NCBI GenBank assembly: GCA_021018995.1
Contig: CM037593.1
Location: 44,777,810-44,841,809, forward strand
Length of the DNA stretch: 64,000 bases
From: Chloranthus sessilifolius
Lineage: Eukaryota; Streptophyta; Magnoliopsida; Chloranthales; Chloranthaceae
Direction of reading: 5' to 3'
The notes below the pieces were generated by a model that saw nothing but the letters and a program-made list of their open reading frames with translations, was not told the DNA's origin and ran no database searches. Positions 24,101 to 35,727 of the stretch are shown here, in pieces (within the stretch, counting starts at the first letter, position 1; each line of letters opens with the position of its first letter). The translations under genes and the position numbers were made by a program.

Positions 24101-25550
24101 ACTTTAACCTGAACTTCTAAGAAGAAGTATACTTAAAACTTGAACTCGTAAGGGAATTTTATCTTAAGCCTGATTAATAAACTTCTAAAAGAAGTATACT
24201 TGAACATTGAACTTGAATATAGAAATCCTGAATATTGAATCTGGAATATTAACTATTTGATAACGAATCCTAAAATCTCGAAAGTGAAAAGAGGATACTA
24301 TCTTGAACTTGAAAACCTCGCATAGCTGATCATTGTTCTCACGAACATGCTCGTATGAGCATCTCGTACTTGAAAGAGTTATTGAAATGCCAGTTGAGGA
24401 TTGGGTCTCGCTAGACTAACAGGGTCATTGATCCTTGTCTTGATTGACTAAATGGCGGAGAGAGTGCCTTTATTTGTATAATATTAGCATCTTGAATCTT
24501 GGACCATGGTTGATGTCCAGTATCGCACCGAATTACTTAAAATACATTAATAATAAGCAAATGAAGTTTAAAATAAATAAGAAGAAATAAATTAGTAAAT
24601 TGATTGCAAATAAACTTACAAAATCTAATGTACCTTATAAAAATCTGTGCTTGCAAATCTGTAGAATAATATTTTCATATTTAGTTAATAATGTTGCATG
24701 ATGATTCGTATGTTTGTGATAAATTGTGAATGCTTATTCTGATGCTAGATAGAAATTGCTTAATGATGCTAAGATAGAAATTGTTTAATGTCATTGCATT
24801 TAGAATTTCCTGCTTAGCTTTAATTTAACCTTAATTATTCCTATGTTATCATAATTGCTGGATACATCACTTGTACTTACACAGATGGAATTCTCTTACA
24901 CTACTTGTACTAAAACAAATTACAAAATTGACTAAGACTTTATTAAGCTTCACCGCTTACGGTCATTTCATGACCCAAAAATTTTAGAGGCCAGTTAGCA
25001 GCCACCCAGTCAAAGCTAGAGGAGTTGGACAAGGAGAGATCCAGGAGCGATCATCGAGCTGATAGTTTGAGCTCATTTTGTGTATAGAGCTACTAAAACT
25101 GTACACTTGGTTTTTAACATGATCTTTCCATTTCTTTTGCTTTGTTTTAAGTGCAGTACTTTTGAAAACTGTTGATATACCTTTGTATTGGAACTTTTAT
25201 GAATGATGCTTTCTTTAAGGTTTGAACTTTTGGAAAATGTCCCGAATTATCTTATTTATGATTCCACACTTAATAGAATTAGTTATGATAAAGTCGTAAA
25301 ACCCGAACTTGCCCGATCAGGTTAACGAGAATGGGAATTTAAATCGAAAGTATTTAAATATGTTTCCCTAGCTACTTTGAAAAGGAATTTAAACATTTCC
25401 ACAATTATTAAGTATTTCCCGCGACAGTTTAGAAATAATAAATATATGGCAATTTACATGAACTGAATCATGATCATGAAATTTAATAAAGATAAATGAA
25501 TTGGGAAGTGCTCGAATATGAACATAGGAAGAAGGTGTGCGGTGCGTCGT
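21119..25550 (+). mobile_element. Fossil X1, right part
   Basis: Continuation of X1 beyond element A. It matches X2 at many points, for example GATCAGATGGC (21938) with 51074, GAATGGGTTTCCGAT-like text (22260) with 51390, ATGAGCATCTCGTA (24355) with 53648, AAGCTTCACCGCTT (24945) with 54228 and AGGCCAGTTAGCAGCCA (24990) with 54270. No protein domain is found. Near 25140-25215 a conserved AGTACTTTTGAAA...TTTGTATTGGA looks like an LTR 3' processing region. The right end lies near 25550 and is not sharply defined. Confidence 0.65.
23906..24118. repeat. Simple repeat (TTGAAC)n in X1
   Basis: A six-base repeat, CTTGAA with variants (TTGAAT, TTGTAC), runs about 200 bases. The plus-strand frame that reads LNLNLN is a product of the repeat. 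Related, different simple repeats occupy the same place in X2. Confidence 0.95.
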
Positions 25551-25995
25551 CGCATAGCCTCGCCTCTACCATGGATATCGAGGTCGAGGAGGGCCGTAAC
25601 TCCTCTAGCCTCTCTCTCATTCTTCATCTTCTTCCTCCATTCTCCTCTCCATTAGAGCTCCTCCTCTTCTAGACTTTGCCCCACACATCTAGCCATTAAA
25701 CTTGTAATCCAACATCACCAAAAGAATCCCCTTCTCCTCTAGTTCCACATATATAAAATCTAGCCTCCTCCAAGCCATTGACTCCAAGAAAATCTGCACA
25801 AAACAACAAGTGAAAGTTAAAAGTTAAAAGTTAATGTCTTAGCCTTTGTAGTTTTGGAATTTCTAGACTAGTTAGTGTAGGATTTTGCATAGAACTTGAA
25901 TTTTCTTGAAAATATTTTGAAAATTCTAAAGTTGTAATGGAATAGAACCTAAGGTGACCATGCATGTGATCTCCATGATCATGCATGACCATCCA
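25550..25995 (+). mobile_element. Fossil X2, left part
   Basis: A second copy of the X unit, beginning at a place equal to about 7250 of X1: CT-rich CTCTCTCATTCTTCATCTTC, then AACATCACC..., and TTTTGGAATTTCTAG (25850) matching 7568. It ends with the near-palindromic core and CATCCAACGGTA, where element C sequence takes over. The remainder of X2 is at 46895-47447 and 50487-54830. Confidence 0.65.
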
Positions 25996-28371
25996 ACGGT
26001 ACGGGAAATCTAAATCACCACTAAACACGCTTTTGTAACGATTTTCGACCAGTCCGCGACAATCAAGGGCTCCTATTCCATTATTTCTAAAGATCTTTAG
26101 TACAAGAAGCACTCGATTGGTTTGCGGCATTACCCCTCCATAGAATCAAGATGTTCGATGACCTAGCTAGAAGATTTCTAGACTAATACAAACATCTAAT
26201 CCATGAAACTATTAGCCTCAGTGACCTAATGGCTACAAAACAAGAGACCGATGAAGACTTTGCAGTCTTTGTTAGTTGTTGGAGAAAACTCACCGCCCAA
26301 ACAAGGAATCAAATAAAAGAAATGGATGGGATAGATATCGTGATCAGTAATACCTAAGAGCCCCTTCAGAGTGCTCTGATTCTAAATGTTTACCCTGACT
26401 TCTCTAGTCTTCATCTGCGTGCCTCGCGCATACAAAGGCACGTTAAGAATAACGATTTCTCTTTCTCAATGCTAACATATGAGGGAGCCTCTCCTAATGA
26501 CCCAAAACAATGACCCTTAAGCCCTGAACAAATTAACACAAACCAAAAACAAAACCAAATAAACTTTCACCCATATAACCAGAATGATCAGACTCAAAAT
26601 CAATACACAAACCAATACCCTAACCAAAACAAACAACTATACCCTAACCAAAGCCAACATCTATACCCTCACCAAAACCATCGTCCATACTCTAACCAAA
26701 ATCAACACCGACACCCCAACAACATGCAAACTAACACCACTTTCTACGAATCTTCACTCGACCACACTCAATCAAACCCTCAACTCACACATGATATTGT
26801 CACTCATTCACTCCCACCCTAGGTCACCCAGCTAGCCTAATTCGTAAAATCAAACTTCCTCCAAATCATACCCATGCCGCCCACTCGCAACTGACAGACC
26901 ATGTCTCCCACACCATTAAACCCAAAATCGTCTTTAATGCCCAACCCATCACCAAACTTATCTCGACTCAACCTATCACCAAAATCATCAAATACAATTC
27001 TGAATCAAGTCAACCGATCCTTAAGATCAAAAAACCTATCCCCGAACCCACTCGACCTACCTTTAAACTCGATAACTTACCCGTCAATGAATCAATCCCC
27101 ACGCTCCCTGAGCCAACACTGAAACCAAATTTACAATCAATCCCTGAACAAACTCACCTACTGATTCTAGAAGCAATTCCTGAACAAACATATTAACATA
27201 CTACAATACAATCTTTACCCAAACCAATCATCCCACTAATATCAAAACTAAACATTGAACCTAAACCCCTGATCGAATCTAGGACCACCATTCTTCTAGC
27301 TCATAAACCAACTCTTGAAATAATCTCCACGCCCATTTCAATGACAACTTCAAAACTCAAATTCATCCCTAAATCAATTGCCTCACCCACTTCAGAACTT
27401 GAACCCATTACCAAATTTATCAACTCACCAACTTTGACACTAAATTTTGAACATGAACCTATCGTCGAACCTATCTCCACGACATCAACTTCATTCACTC
27501 CTGAACCATCATTAGACCGATCGGTAAACCAATCCATAAGACTCCTCTCACTCTCGAATTAAAACAAGACTTAAATATAAACCCTGAAGCACCAATTAAT
27601 ATCCAAATCGATATATCGCCAAATCCTCAAATCTCACCACAAGATAAACACAAAACTGACATTATAGCTAAGATCACCCTTGACCTCCGAGTTCAAGTTT
27701 CTATAGATCTCACGATCAAAGTTCTCATAGAAGCCCAATCGGCAACAATATCACAACATCAAACCTCTCCTCGAAAAATTATTAACACAACCTTGAAACA
27801 ACCTCATAATAAACCCAAAGTGCGTATCAAGCAAGACAGGAAAATTAATAAACCCAAAGTGCGTATCAAACAAGACAAGAAAAATCATATAGAACTAAAT
27901 CTCCCCTTGTTAAGGAAGGGTCCACCGTGGTCTACACTTCCTTATCTTCTCTTTTTGTTTTGCTTTTGTCTCGCCCTATCTCTACTTTTATAAAGTCAAC
28001 ATTGTCCTCCCTTTGAGTTAACTCCTTTTATAATATCAAAATAACACAATACAAAAACATTCTCTAATAACTCTCAATTAAAATAAAAAAATGATAACAC
28101 ACAAAACCTCTTGGGAAAGACCCTGTCCCATGTTCGAACTTTATAGGATGCCTCACTCCACTGAGAGACTAAAAATGCCCCTCCCGATAAGGAGTCTTCA
28201 ATCATAAATGATTCATCAAAAGAAGAAATCAAACGACTTCACACCTTATTCAATAAATCTTATGTTATCCAAATCACAAACGTAAACACGTCCTTGCTCT
28301 CATCTTAGCCCATCAAATCAAGGGAGGCCCCACAAAACAAGTCAATAAATCATCATATGGGTAGTCACTCC
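25996..28371 (+). mobile_element. Fossil C, left part (Tat/Ogre-like, plus strand)
   Basis: From about 25996 the sequence matches the gag of element B (minus strand, 39950-39480), and the match continues to 28371, where B is inserted. It resumes at 42728. No 5' LTR of C lies in the window. The gag part (to about 26515) reads ALDWFAALPLHRIKMFDDLA, RRFLDQYKHLIHETISLSDL and FAVFVSCWRKL in mixed frames, the pattern of Tat/Ogre-type gag. Then follows a Pro/Thr/Asn-rich low-complexity part (26515-27800). No protease, RT or integrase can be found. Broken, with many breaks. Confidence 0.75.
27793..27993 (+). pseudogene. C membrane-like segment after the P-rich linker
   Basis: This frame carries two basic repeats (KPKVRIKQD), then KGPPWSTLPYLLFLFCFCLA followed by LSLLL: about 18 hydrophobic residues flanked by basic residues, as in a single membrane anchor. 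The same segment occurs in element B. Position, sequence and hydrophobicity are kept while the flanks vary. The role is not known. The coding region it belonged to is broken. Confidence 0.6.
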
Positions 28372-30271
28372 TATTGGTACATGCTTTTTTTGGGTTCCTT
28401 TCGGTCCCCAAAAAGAGTGGCCCAATTCGGTCTGAGTGGACTCGGGCTAAGGGCGATGGAGTAATAAATTATGAAATATTAAATTACTGAAATTAAAGAG
28501 GAAAAATATTAAATGGAGAATACCTGGATGATGCGATCGTCAGCTACAGATATTTATCGATGTTGCAACACATCACTGATCACGCTTCAAGATGAGCGGT
28601 GCTTGTAGGTTGAACTCCTTTACTGAATTGTCGGTCAGCCAACGTCAGCAGCTGTGGGTTGCCTATAGTCTAACCAGTTGGTTTTCGACTATTGCTAGGA
28701 TTCTAACAAATCTAATCTCCTAATCCTACTGGAAGTCTAATTAACCTAGTCTCCTAATCCTACTAAGAGTCTAATTAAAAAAAGGTCTCCTACTTCTACT
28801 AGGAGTCTAATTAAAAAAAGGTCTCCTAATTTTATTAGGAGTTTAATTAAACTAGTCTCCTAATTCTACTAGGAGTCTAATTAAAAAAAAGGTGTTGTGG
28901 CCCGTTATGCTAAGGAGGATCGGCCCCGTTCCCGGGTACCCTCTGTAAGCTCCCTTAGGCAAATCGGGTGGTGGCTGGGTTTAAAATTAGAGAGATTAAT
29001 AAACCTAATTGGTTTTAGGCCGAGTGCTTCCTCTTTTGATAGTACTTCAAGAATTGAAACTAACGGGTTGGTGCCGCTAGCTTGACTACCTGGGGCTCCC
29101 GGCGAAGACTCTACAATTCTAGAAGTCTAGAAGGCAGCTCGACCTCTTTTGGAAGCCCCAGAAAGAACCTTGAATTTTCTCAAAGGGAGAATTTTCGGAG
29201 AGAAAAATAGGAGTAATTTAAAAAGACTAGGTTTGGATTGATGATTAAAAACTTAAAAAATTAAGGATTTGAAATTTTAAAGATTAGGGATCAGGAGCTA
29301 AGGACTAAAATCTAGAACTTAAGAATTAAGAACTAGAATTAGGAACTAGGATGAAAATTAAGAACTGGGGCAAAAAATTAAGAACTAGAACCTAGAAGTT
29401 AAGAACTAGAAACTAGAATTGAGAACTAGAAACTAGAACCTAAGAGAATAACTGAAGTCGGGTGCCGAAGAGAGAATCTCAAAATCCTTAAGCTTAGAAG
29501 AGAGGAAACATTGTGTTTAGGGTCGAGGTAGGAAGGTCTATTTATAAGTATATGGGTAATTACACGCCCTGTCCAGCACACGTAATTAGCCAGTCAAATC
29601 CAATTATGCGCCCCTATCTGGTGCGCTTAATTGAATTACGTGCTCTGTTCCAGGCGCTTAATCACTTTGAGTAGGTGACCAACTCAGTGAGTGACTGGAT
29701 GACTGACTCAGTCCGGTGTCCTAGTTCTAGTCTAATAGAACTAATTACGCGCCTTGTAGTATGCGAGAAATCCGATTAAGCACCATGTTAAGTGCACTTA
29801 ATAGTGGAATTTTGGCGGTCTGAGGAATTAGAGGACAGGTCCAACTGGGGACCAATTACACACAAGTGGTAGGGCGCCTAATCAATTGTGCATTCTAGTA
29901 AAGGCATGTAATCATCTCTAAGGGCAGTCTCTATAGAAGGGAGGAGTTTCAGTCCAATTTGGACCAATAACGCGCTAGTTGTTGGACGTTTAATCGATTG
30001 TGCGCTCTGGATAAGGCGCGTAATCCACTCCTAACGCGGCCCATGGGTAGAGCAAGCCTATCCCAAAGGGAACCAATTGCACGCTAGTTGTGGGGCATGC
30101 AATCGAATTGCGCGCGCTGTGTAGGGCACATAATTCGGGACTCTCCGAGGGTTGAGTCGGGTTTGAGCCACAAAACTATTATTTCAGCGTGGGTCTCAAC
30201 CATATACTATTATTTCATTACATGGTCCCCGTATTAGGGTCGTAAGGTCTTCGAAGAAGGTGGGGTCTACA
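28372..30271 (-). repeat. 3' LTR of fossil B
   Basis: 1,900 bp, direct counterpart of 40791-42727. It holds three repeat zones: 28700-28900 (about 36-bp units with TCTCCTA...TAGGAGT hairpins), 29230-29460 (AAGAACTAGAA units) and 29560-30130 (inverted TTACGCGC words). The frame at 28897-29085 is also open in the other LTR but has no recognised domain. Confidence 0.9.
29560..30130. repeat. Inverted GCGCGTAAT word array in the B 3' LTR
   Basis: Half-words AATTACGCGC and GCGCGTAAT(C/T) alternate in inverted orientation, usually 10-12 bases apart, then repeat every 45-60 bases. Roughly ten pairs of varying quality. The 5' LTR has the same array at 41985-42510. Confidence 0.85.
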
Positions 30272-30330
30272 GATGCCCTTCTTCGACACGTCTTTACGGA
30301 GTACGGATGCGTCGAAGAAGTAGACACCCC
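30272..30330 (-). other. PPT region of B with hairpin
   Basis: On the minus strand AAGAAGGGCATC precedes TGTAGACCCC, the LTR start. CTTCTTCGAC at 30279-30288 pairs with GTCGAAGAAG at about 30310-30319, giving a 10-bp stem across the PPT flank. Element C shows the same layout at 45490-45539, with AGAAGAGGGGCATC. Confidence 0.8.
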
Positions 30331-30489
30331 TCTTTCGAGGGTGCCTTCTCATTTCCTTAGGAAATCACAAGTGTGAACCGGGGAGCTGACATGAAATACT
30401 TGGCTTCCTTATCTATCAGCACAAGCCAAGATGGAGCATTCAGGGGCCTGGTGGTAGCTATCTAAAGGCATATCCACAACCATGGATGC

Positions 30490-30640
30490 AAGGGCCATCT
30501 CGTCACATATTGCGACCTGTTGTAAGTGATGGTCAGACGGGGAAAAATTGGCATATGGGCATCTTGTCGCATATCACGACTTGCTGTAAGGGGCAGTCAA
30601 ACAGGAGGAAAGTCGATATATCCTAGTCTGTAGGTGCAAG
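30490..30640. repeat. Short tandem repeat, about 63 bp
   Basis: GGCATCTTGTCGCATATCAC-type units with CTGTAAGGGGCAGTCAAACAG occur near 30497 and 30561, with a partial third near 30620. Each contains a small inverted word, GTCG...CGAC. Non-coding spacer of B. Confidence 0.7.
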
Positions 30641-31319
30641 GGGCAATCAAATAGAGGGATATTCAACATGATCAAGGTACCGAGGGGCGTCATACGAATG
30701 TCTAGAGATGATGTCAAGTAACCAGATAATAAGATGTAATATCATGTAATGGCGAAGGCTTTCGCAATTCATGTCAGACCAGACACGTCATTGCTTACAC
30801 CAATGGCGCGTCAGGTGTCCCTTTCCAGTGGACATTTGTAATTTCTCAGAGTTGAATATACTTAGTGTTCGGTTTCCCAGGGGAAAAAATGGATTGGATT
30901 GGTGAGAAGTGAAAGTTTGATAGATAGGGGAGTTTATTCATTATTATTATTTTTTGCATTGTTTCTGTTGGTTTTTTGTTTGTTTTTTTTTTTTTTAAAT
31001 TTGGCACTCAACTTAAGATCAATTCGGCTGTAAAATTTTGAAAAATGTGGCTTTTGATATATCGTTGAGTAGATCCACCGGTACGGGATTTGTGGACCCG
31101 ACCATGTATGTGGTTGACAAGATGACACTTGGTATGTCGGATGCTTCATCTAACCTTCTCATGAATACTAATGATTGTCTCTTATGGGAGGACTACAGTG
31201 ATTCACGGATAGAGAGATAGGTTTTGAAAACATTTGATTTAATCTTAGCTAACTATATTTTACAAAGAATATCGAGTGAAGGAAGAGTGATAATACTTAC
31301 CTGGTTTGTTGTTGGCGGG

Positions 31320-32310
31320 AGGCTTTTCCTTGCGATGGGACATTTTAGGGAGATTCGCGATGGGACATTAGTTAGTTCTCCCCTTCATTCTGCCTGTTAT
31401 GTAGGGTCATGCGATGGGAGATCAAAGGGTTTATTCTCCTTTAGTTTCTGCCATGGTAAGTCCCGCTGGTTGTAGGCACGATGGGACGTAAGGGGACTCT
31501 AATGAGATGTTCGCAATGAGACTTGATATTGATCGGGTGTGATGGGATGTCAGAGAAGTTTCCTTATTCATATGTTTCTGTTGTAGTGGTGAGGCATTTA
31601 GGGATTAGGCTCTCTGCTTTTTGCGATGGGACATTCGTTGAGCCTTCCCTTCTATTTGCCACAGGAAATTATGCAATGGGATTTTGGGGAGGCGTGATTG
31701 GTGACATGACATGGTGATCCTCCTCTTTTGGTTGTGTATCGTGGTAGGCTGTGGCTGAACATCTTGGGTTGTAACATTGCGATGGGACAGGTTTGTGATG
31801 AGATCAAGTTACAGTTGCATCGCGACGGGACATGTTCAAGAGTGTGTGGCGAGGTTTCGGTTTAGTGACTTATTGATTGTTTTGACGTCGTGATGGGACA
31901 GTAAAGGGTGTCTTTGAGATTGTGACAGGACTTATCTTCAACCTTTATAGTGTGGTTTTAGCGTCACGATAGGTCATGAGGGTGTGGCTGAAGAAACTTC
32001 GGTGTTGTAGTAGCGTTGGATGTATGCATCCTGCCATGATGGGACATGAGTGGGGTGAGATATCAACAACTCCCTCTTTCCTGGAGCAGTGTTTAAGGTC
32101 ATGCGATGGGATAAGGGGGAGGGATTCGGATCGTGATGGGATAAGTAGTATGGTTGGCCATTTTGTCATCGTTTTTCTTTTTTTGTGTCATGATGGGACT
32201 GTAGAGAAGGTGACTTTTCCCTGTTTTGTGTGATTTATAGACTTATTTCGGGGTGATTTGTTCACGATGGGATTGTGGGGAACTGTCATCACCCCTAATT
32301 GGTTTGTGAT
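31320..32310. repeat. Dispersed GCGATGGGACA word array in B
   Basis: About twenty copies of GCGATGGGACA or close variants (for example 31335, 31359, 31410, 31622, 31777, 31890, 32033, 32100, 32188 and 32262) are spread through about 1 kb of otherwise non-repetitive spacer, 20-110 bases apart. On the element's own strand it reads TGTCCCATCGC. It is not palindromic. Open frames here are incidental. Confidence 0.85.
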
Positions 32311-32449
32311 GGGTAAAGGTGATTATGTATGCGTCTTATTACTATAGGGCATGTTGTCTTGTGTGTTTGTTTTGTTTAAGGTCTTTTATTGAGGACACAT
32401 GTTTGTTTTGTTAGGGTGTGCATTTGGTTCGAAGTGTGCGTCATAGCTA

Positions 32450-32930
32450 GGGAATTGCAGGCGTGATCATGGGCGCTTAACTGAATTCCGCACCAGGGAG
32501 GGCGAGCGTGATTGAAGGATCGACGTGTCGAATGCGCGCGTATAAAGTGGCATATAATCCAATTATGCGGAGTGAAGGGCGCGCAATTGAAGAGTCGGCG
32601 AATTCATAAGGTGGAGGTATTCGGGTGACTTTTCAAATTCTTCATGGTGATGCAAGTGTGCAATTTGATTGCGCATACTGATCAGTGCGCATAATTCAAG
32701 AGTCGCCAGGTCACTGTGTAGGTGACTTTTCAAATTTCGCGTGGTTTGATAGGCGTGTAATTTGATTGCGTGCGGACTCTCTGGCATGGGATTATTTCAT
32801 CTTGACTTGCAGGTGGACGGATGTTTGATTACGCGTGGGGTTTTTCGCGCGTGATTCAAATTATGCTCCAGTTTCTATGCGAATTGAATTATGCGCCAGG
32901 CTTTTGGTGCTTAATTACGCGAGTGCCTAT
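32450..32930. repeat. Internal GCGCGTAATT-like array in B
   Basis: The LTR word recurs in the spacer upstream of the 3' LTR: GGCGCTTAACTGAATT, GGGCGCGCAATTGAA, GCGCATAATTCAAGA and GCGCCAGGC near 32470-32910. As in A, an internal array repeats the word of the LTR array. Confidence 0.75.
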
Positions 32931-33213
32931 ATATGTTTGAGTTCCTCTTTTTTTTTTATTCTTCTCTGTTTTATTCTAATTTTCGTGTTTCGGTGATATC
33001 TTGTGATCTAACCGTCCAATTGTAATTTCGTTTCTTCTGATATTTGCCATTTCGTGTGTTCTACATGTTGAAGTGATTTTTGATGGTGGTGTGAATGGAG
33101 ATGCTACTGTGGTTTGGGGGGTGTTGGGATTGAGGAGTGTTATACATCCTTCATTATTGTTAGAAGGTGAAGATGGCAGGAGGGAAGTCCTCCAAATGGA
33201 TGGAAAGGGTGTT

Positions 33214-35727
33214 TGTTGGATATATTTTTAGATTAGCTTGCTTTTTGTTTATTAAAAGACATAGTGGTGATAATAAATCTAAACAAAAAGAGATGAAATG
33301 GATCAAAATAGCTCTAAAAATAGCAATCTAAAATACACACAGTCCTATAAGATCCAGGGCCTGTTGTAGCAAGTTTTAAGAAGTAAGAGTTTGTCCCACA
33401 GGGAGTGATGATCTAAACCTCAGGAGGCATAGTAAATCTCTAGATCTGGCTACAGATCTAGCAACTCTAAACCTAAACTAGAAAGCAAGGTAAAGAGAGG
33501 GTGTTTAAGTGTCACAAAGCTAAGCTAAAAACAAAAATAAGCTATAGCTAAAGAAGGGGGAAGAAGAAGGATGATGATGGTGTGATAAAATAAAGTAAAA
33601 AAATGGAAAAGTAGATAGTTATGGTTAAATCAGCATTGCAAATGAGATCTAGAAATGAGTTTGCAACAGTCCTTTAGATGACTACAAGCACATCTATAAG
33701 GTAAAAGAATCTAACCTAACCCACAGGTCTAGACTGATCTTAGGGCTATAATTTTTCCACTTAAATGGTCATAAAATATCCCAGGGATTTCATCCAACCA
33801 ATGGATTAAATCAGAACATGAAACCTATTACAGACACTATGGTTGCAAGGCTATGAGCTCAAGCAGCCATAGGAGCAAACAACCCTTAAAAATCAGGTGG
33901 AAAACACAAGAAATCTCAGGCTGAATGGGGATTTAGACTCAGCTGGTCATTGGTACAAAAAGGCCTGCAATGGCTCAGCTCACAAGTTTGCAATCACTAT
34001 AAAATATCAGATCTATTCTCTGAAAATGGTGATGTAAAACAGACGCGAGTTTGGCTCTATAGCTATCTCTCACTTGGCTACAAGCTCAAGTGCTAAGAAG
34101 AAGAATCTATCTCAACCCCTGAGACCTAGACTAGCCTTAGGGCTATATCCTACCCACTTGAATGGCCACAGGCTATCCCAGAGGTTATCTTAATCACTGA
34201 GGTTGAAGATAGAACATGAAAATTACTGTTGTCACCATGGTTGCAGGGCTACAAGCTCAAGCAATAATGAGAGCATCAAAACTATAAAAATCTGTATGAA
34301 AAATACAGGGAAAATATATATTTAATGGAGCATTAAAAATGACATTTCATTACATTAGAAAGAACTTACAGTGCTTGCCCTCCAGGCAATAGTCTATGCA
34401 AAGAATCCCAAAACAGCTCACTCTATATTACAAAATCAATTGCAAAAACTAAAATAAACTAGCTACTGCAAAGGCCATTAACTCAACCTTGCAGCTGAGC
34501 TAAGGATTAACTCAACCTTGCAGCTGAGCTAAGGAAGAATAAAAGGAAAAATAAAAGGGAAACAAGCCTGGCTTGAAACCCTAGAAAAAAGAGTAAAGTG
34601 ATCCAACTATTATGGATCGAAACCCTAGGTGAGCACAGGCTAATCCTGGCTCAAAACCCTAAGTGATCTAGCTATTTTGGATGATTTTACAAGACAACTT
34701 GTGCTTTATTTATAAGCAATCCTTAACAGCTTTTTATGCTTCAGCCAATTAGAGATAAGAAAATTTGGAGCTGGTGTCATGGCCTATCTGCAACCCTTGG
34801 ATGCTTTGGGAAGTGAGAAATAGCTCAGCACCTCGGGGTTTATGCCCTAGAAGTTATGAAATGCCTAAAATATCCTTGGAGTTGGAGAGCGGTAGCTGGA
34901 ACCCGTGGCTCGCATGGATAGATGCTTGTATTCTGCATCTCGCATGGTTCTCACGAGGATGTCGTGTGGTTGAATCGGCTGATGAAGTGGCTCGTGAGGT
35001 TCACATTATACAGATCGCGTAGATGAGTCTTCAGGTGATTTGGCTCGCGAGGATCTCGCTACGCTGAATTGTAGCTCGCATATATGAATTGCAGAGTCTT
35101 TGAAGTGCACGAGAACTGTGCGAGTTGGTTTTCTGAATCTATATTTGCACAAGAACTACACGAGCAGATAATGGATGGACTGTTTGAACCTCGCGAGAGC
35201 TGTGCGAGCTTCCTTTTTGAAGCCTTTCCTTCATTGACCTACACGAGCTCTATAAGTGCTGCAGGCCTCAACCTTGTGAGGTCCATGCGAGGTTACTTTC
35301 TGAGTCATTTTACCTCGTGAGAACTACACGAGGGTTCATTTCTGTTGCCCTGCTGTTGTGCACAGTCTGCTGTAGCAGTCTTCTCTGCTTCAGTCCATCC
35401 TCCTTCCCTCTATTGGACTTCTAGAGAACCTTTAGGAAAGCCAAATGGTCCCAATGGTGTGCACCACCATGGTACACTTACTGTTCTTCAATCAGCTCCA
35501 CGATTTAGCTTTGAATTCATTCTTCTTGGCTCCAAAAGGATGGATTGCAGCATTAAGTTCTTATTTTTCTGCTATCTACAAAACACACTTAAAAACCATT
35601 ATTAACTGGCTCAGAGGTCTATTAAAGGCCAAGTTACGAGGTGAAAAGTGGTCCTTTTCAGAGAATAACAGTGCTACCCAACCATTCCTCCCTCCTTTCT
35701 GTTGCTTCTAATTAGGCATTCTACACA
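33214..35727 (-). mobile_element. Fossil D: LTR-like insertion inside B
   Basis: On the minus strand it runs TGTGTAGAATGCC...TATCCAACA, about 2.5 kb, and near its end holds CACTCCCTGTGGGACAAACT, the phrase also seen at the end of Z. I take it as a solo LTR of a Ty3/gypsy element. No clean target duplication (GTGTT against TCGTT). Inside are two diverged copies (33640-33900 and 34050-34290) of a roughly 400-bp-period repeat, a 26-base exact doublet at about 34480-34533, and a CTCGCGAG-type array (34850-35335). No coding remains were recognised. Confidence 0.55.
34850..35335. repeat. CTCGCGAG / CTCGTGAG...ACACGAG word array in D
   Basis: Words of the type CTCGCGAG, CTCGCATG, CTCGTGAG and ACACGAG occur about fifteen times (near 34908, 34940, 35003, 35045, 35108, 35202, 35245 and 35318). 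Many are paired in inverted orientation 10-15 bases apart. They contain CpG. Confidence 0.75.

Noticed and set aside
28897-29085. Possible small LTR protein (also at 41315-41500)
   Set aside because: Open in both B LTRs, but length is short, no family is known and the two copies are not independent evidence, since LTRs start identical.
35345-35711. Two overlapping plus-strand frames of 86-88 residues in D
   Set aside because: They lie in LTR-like sequence, overlap each other and show no domain.
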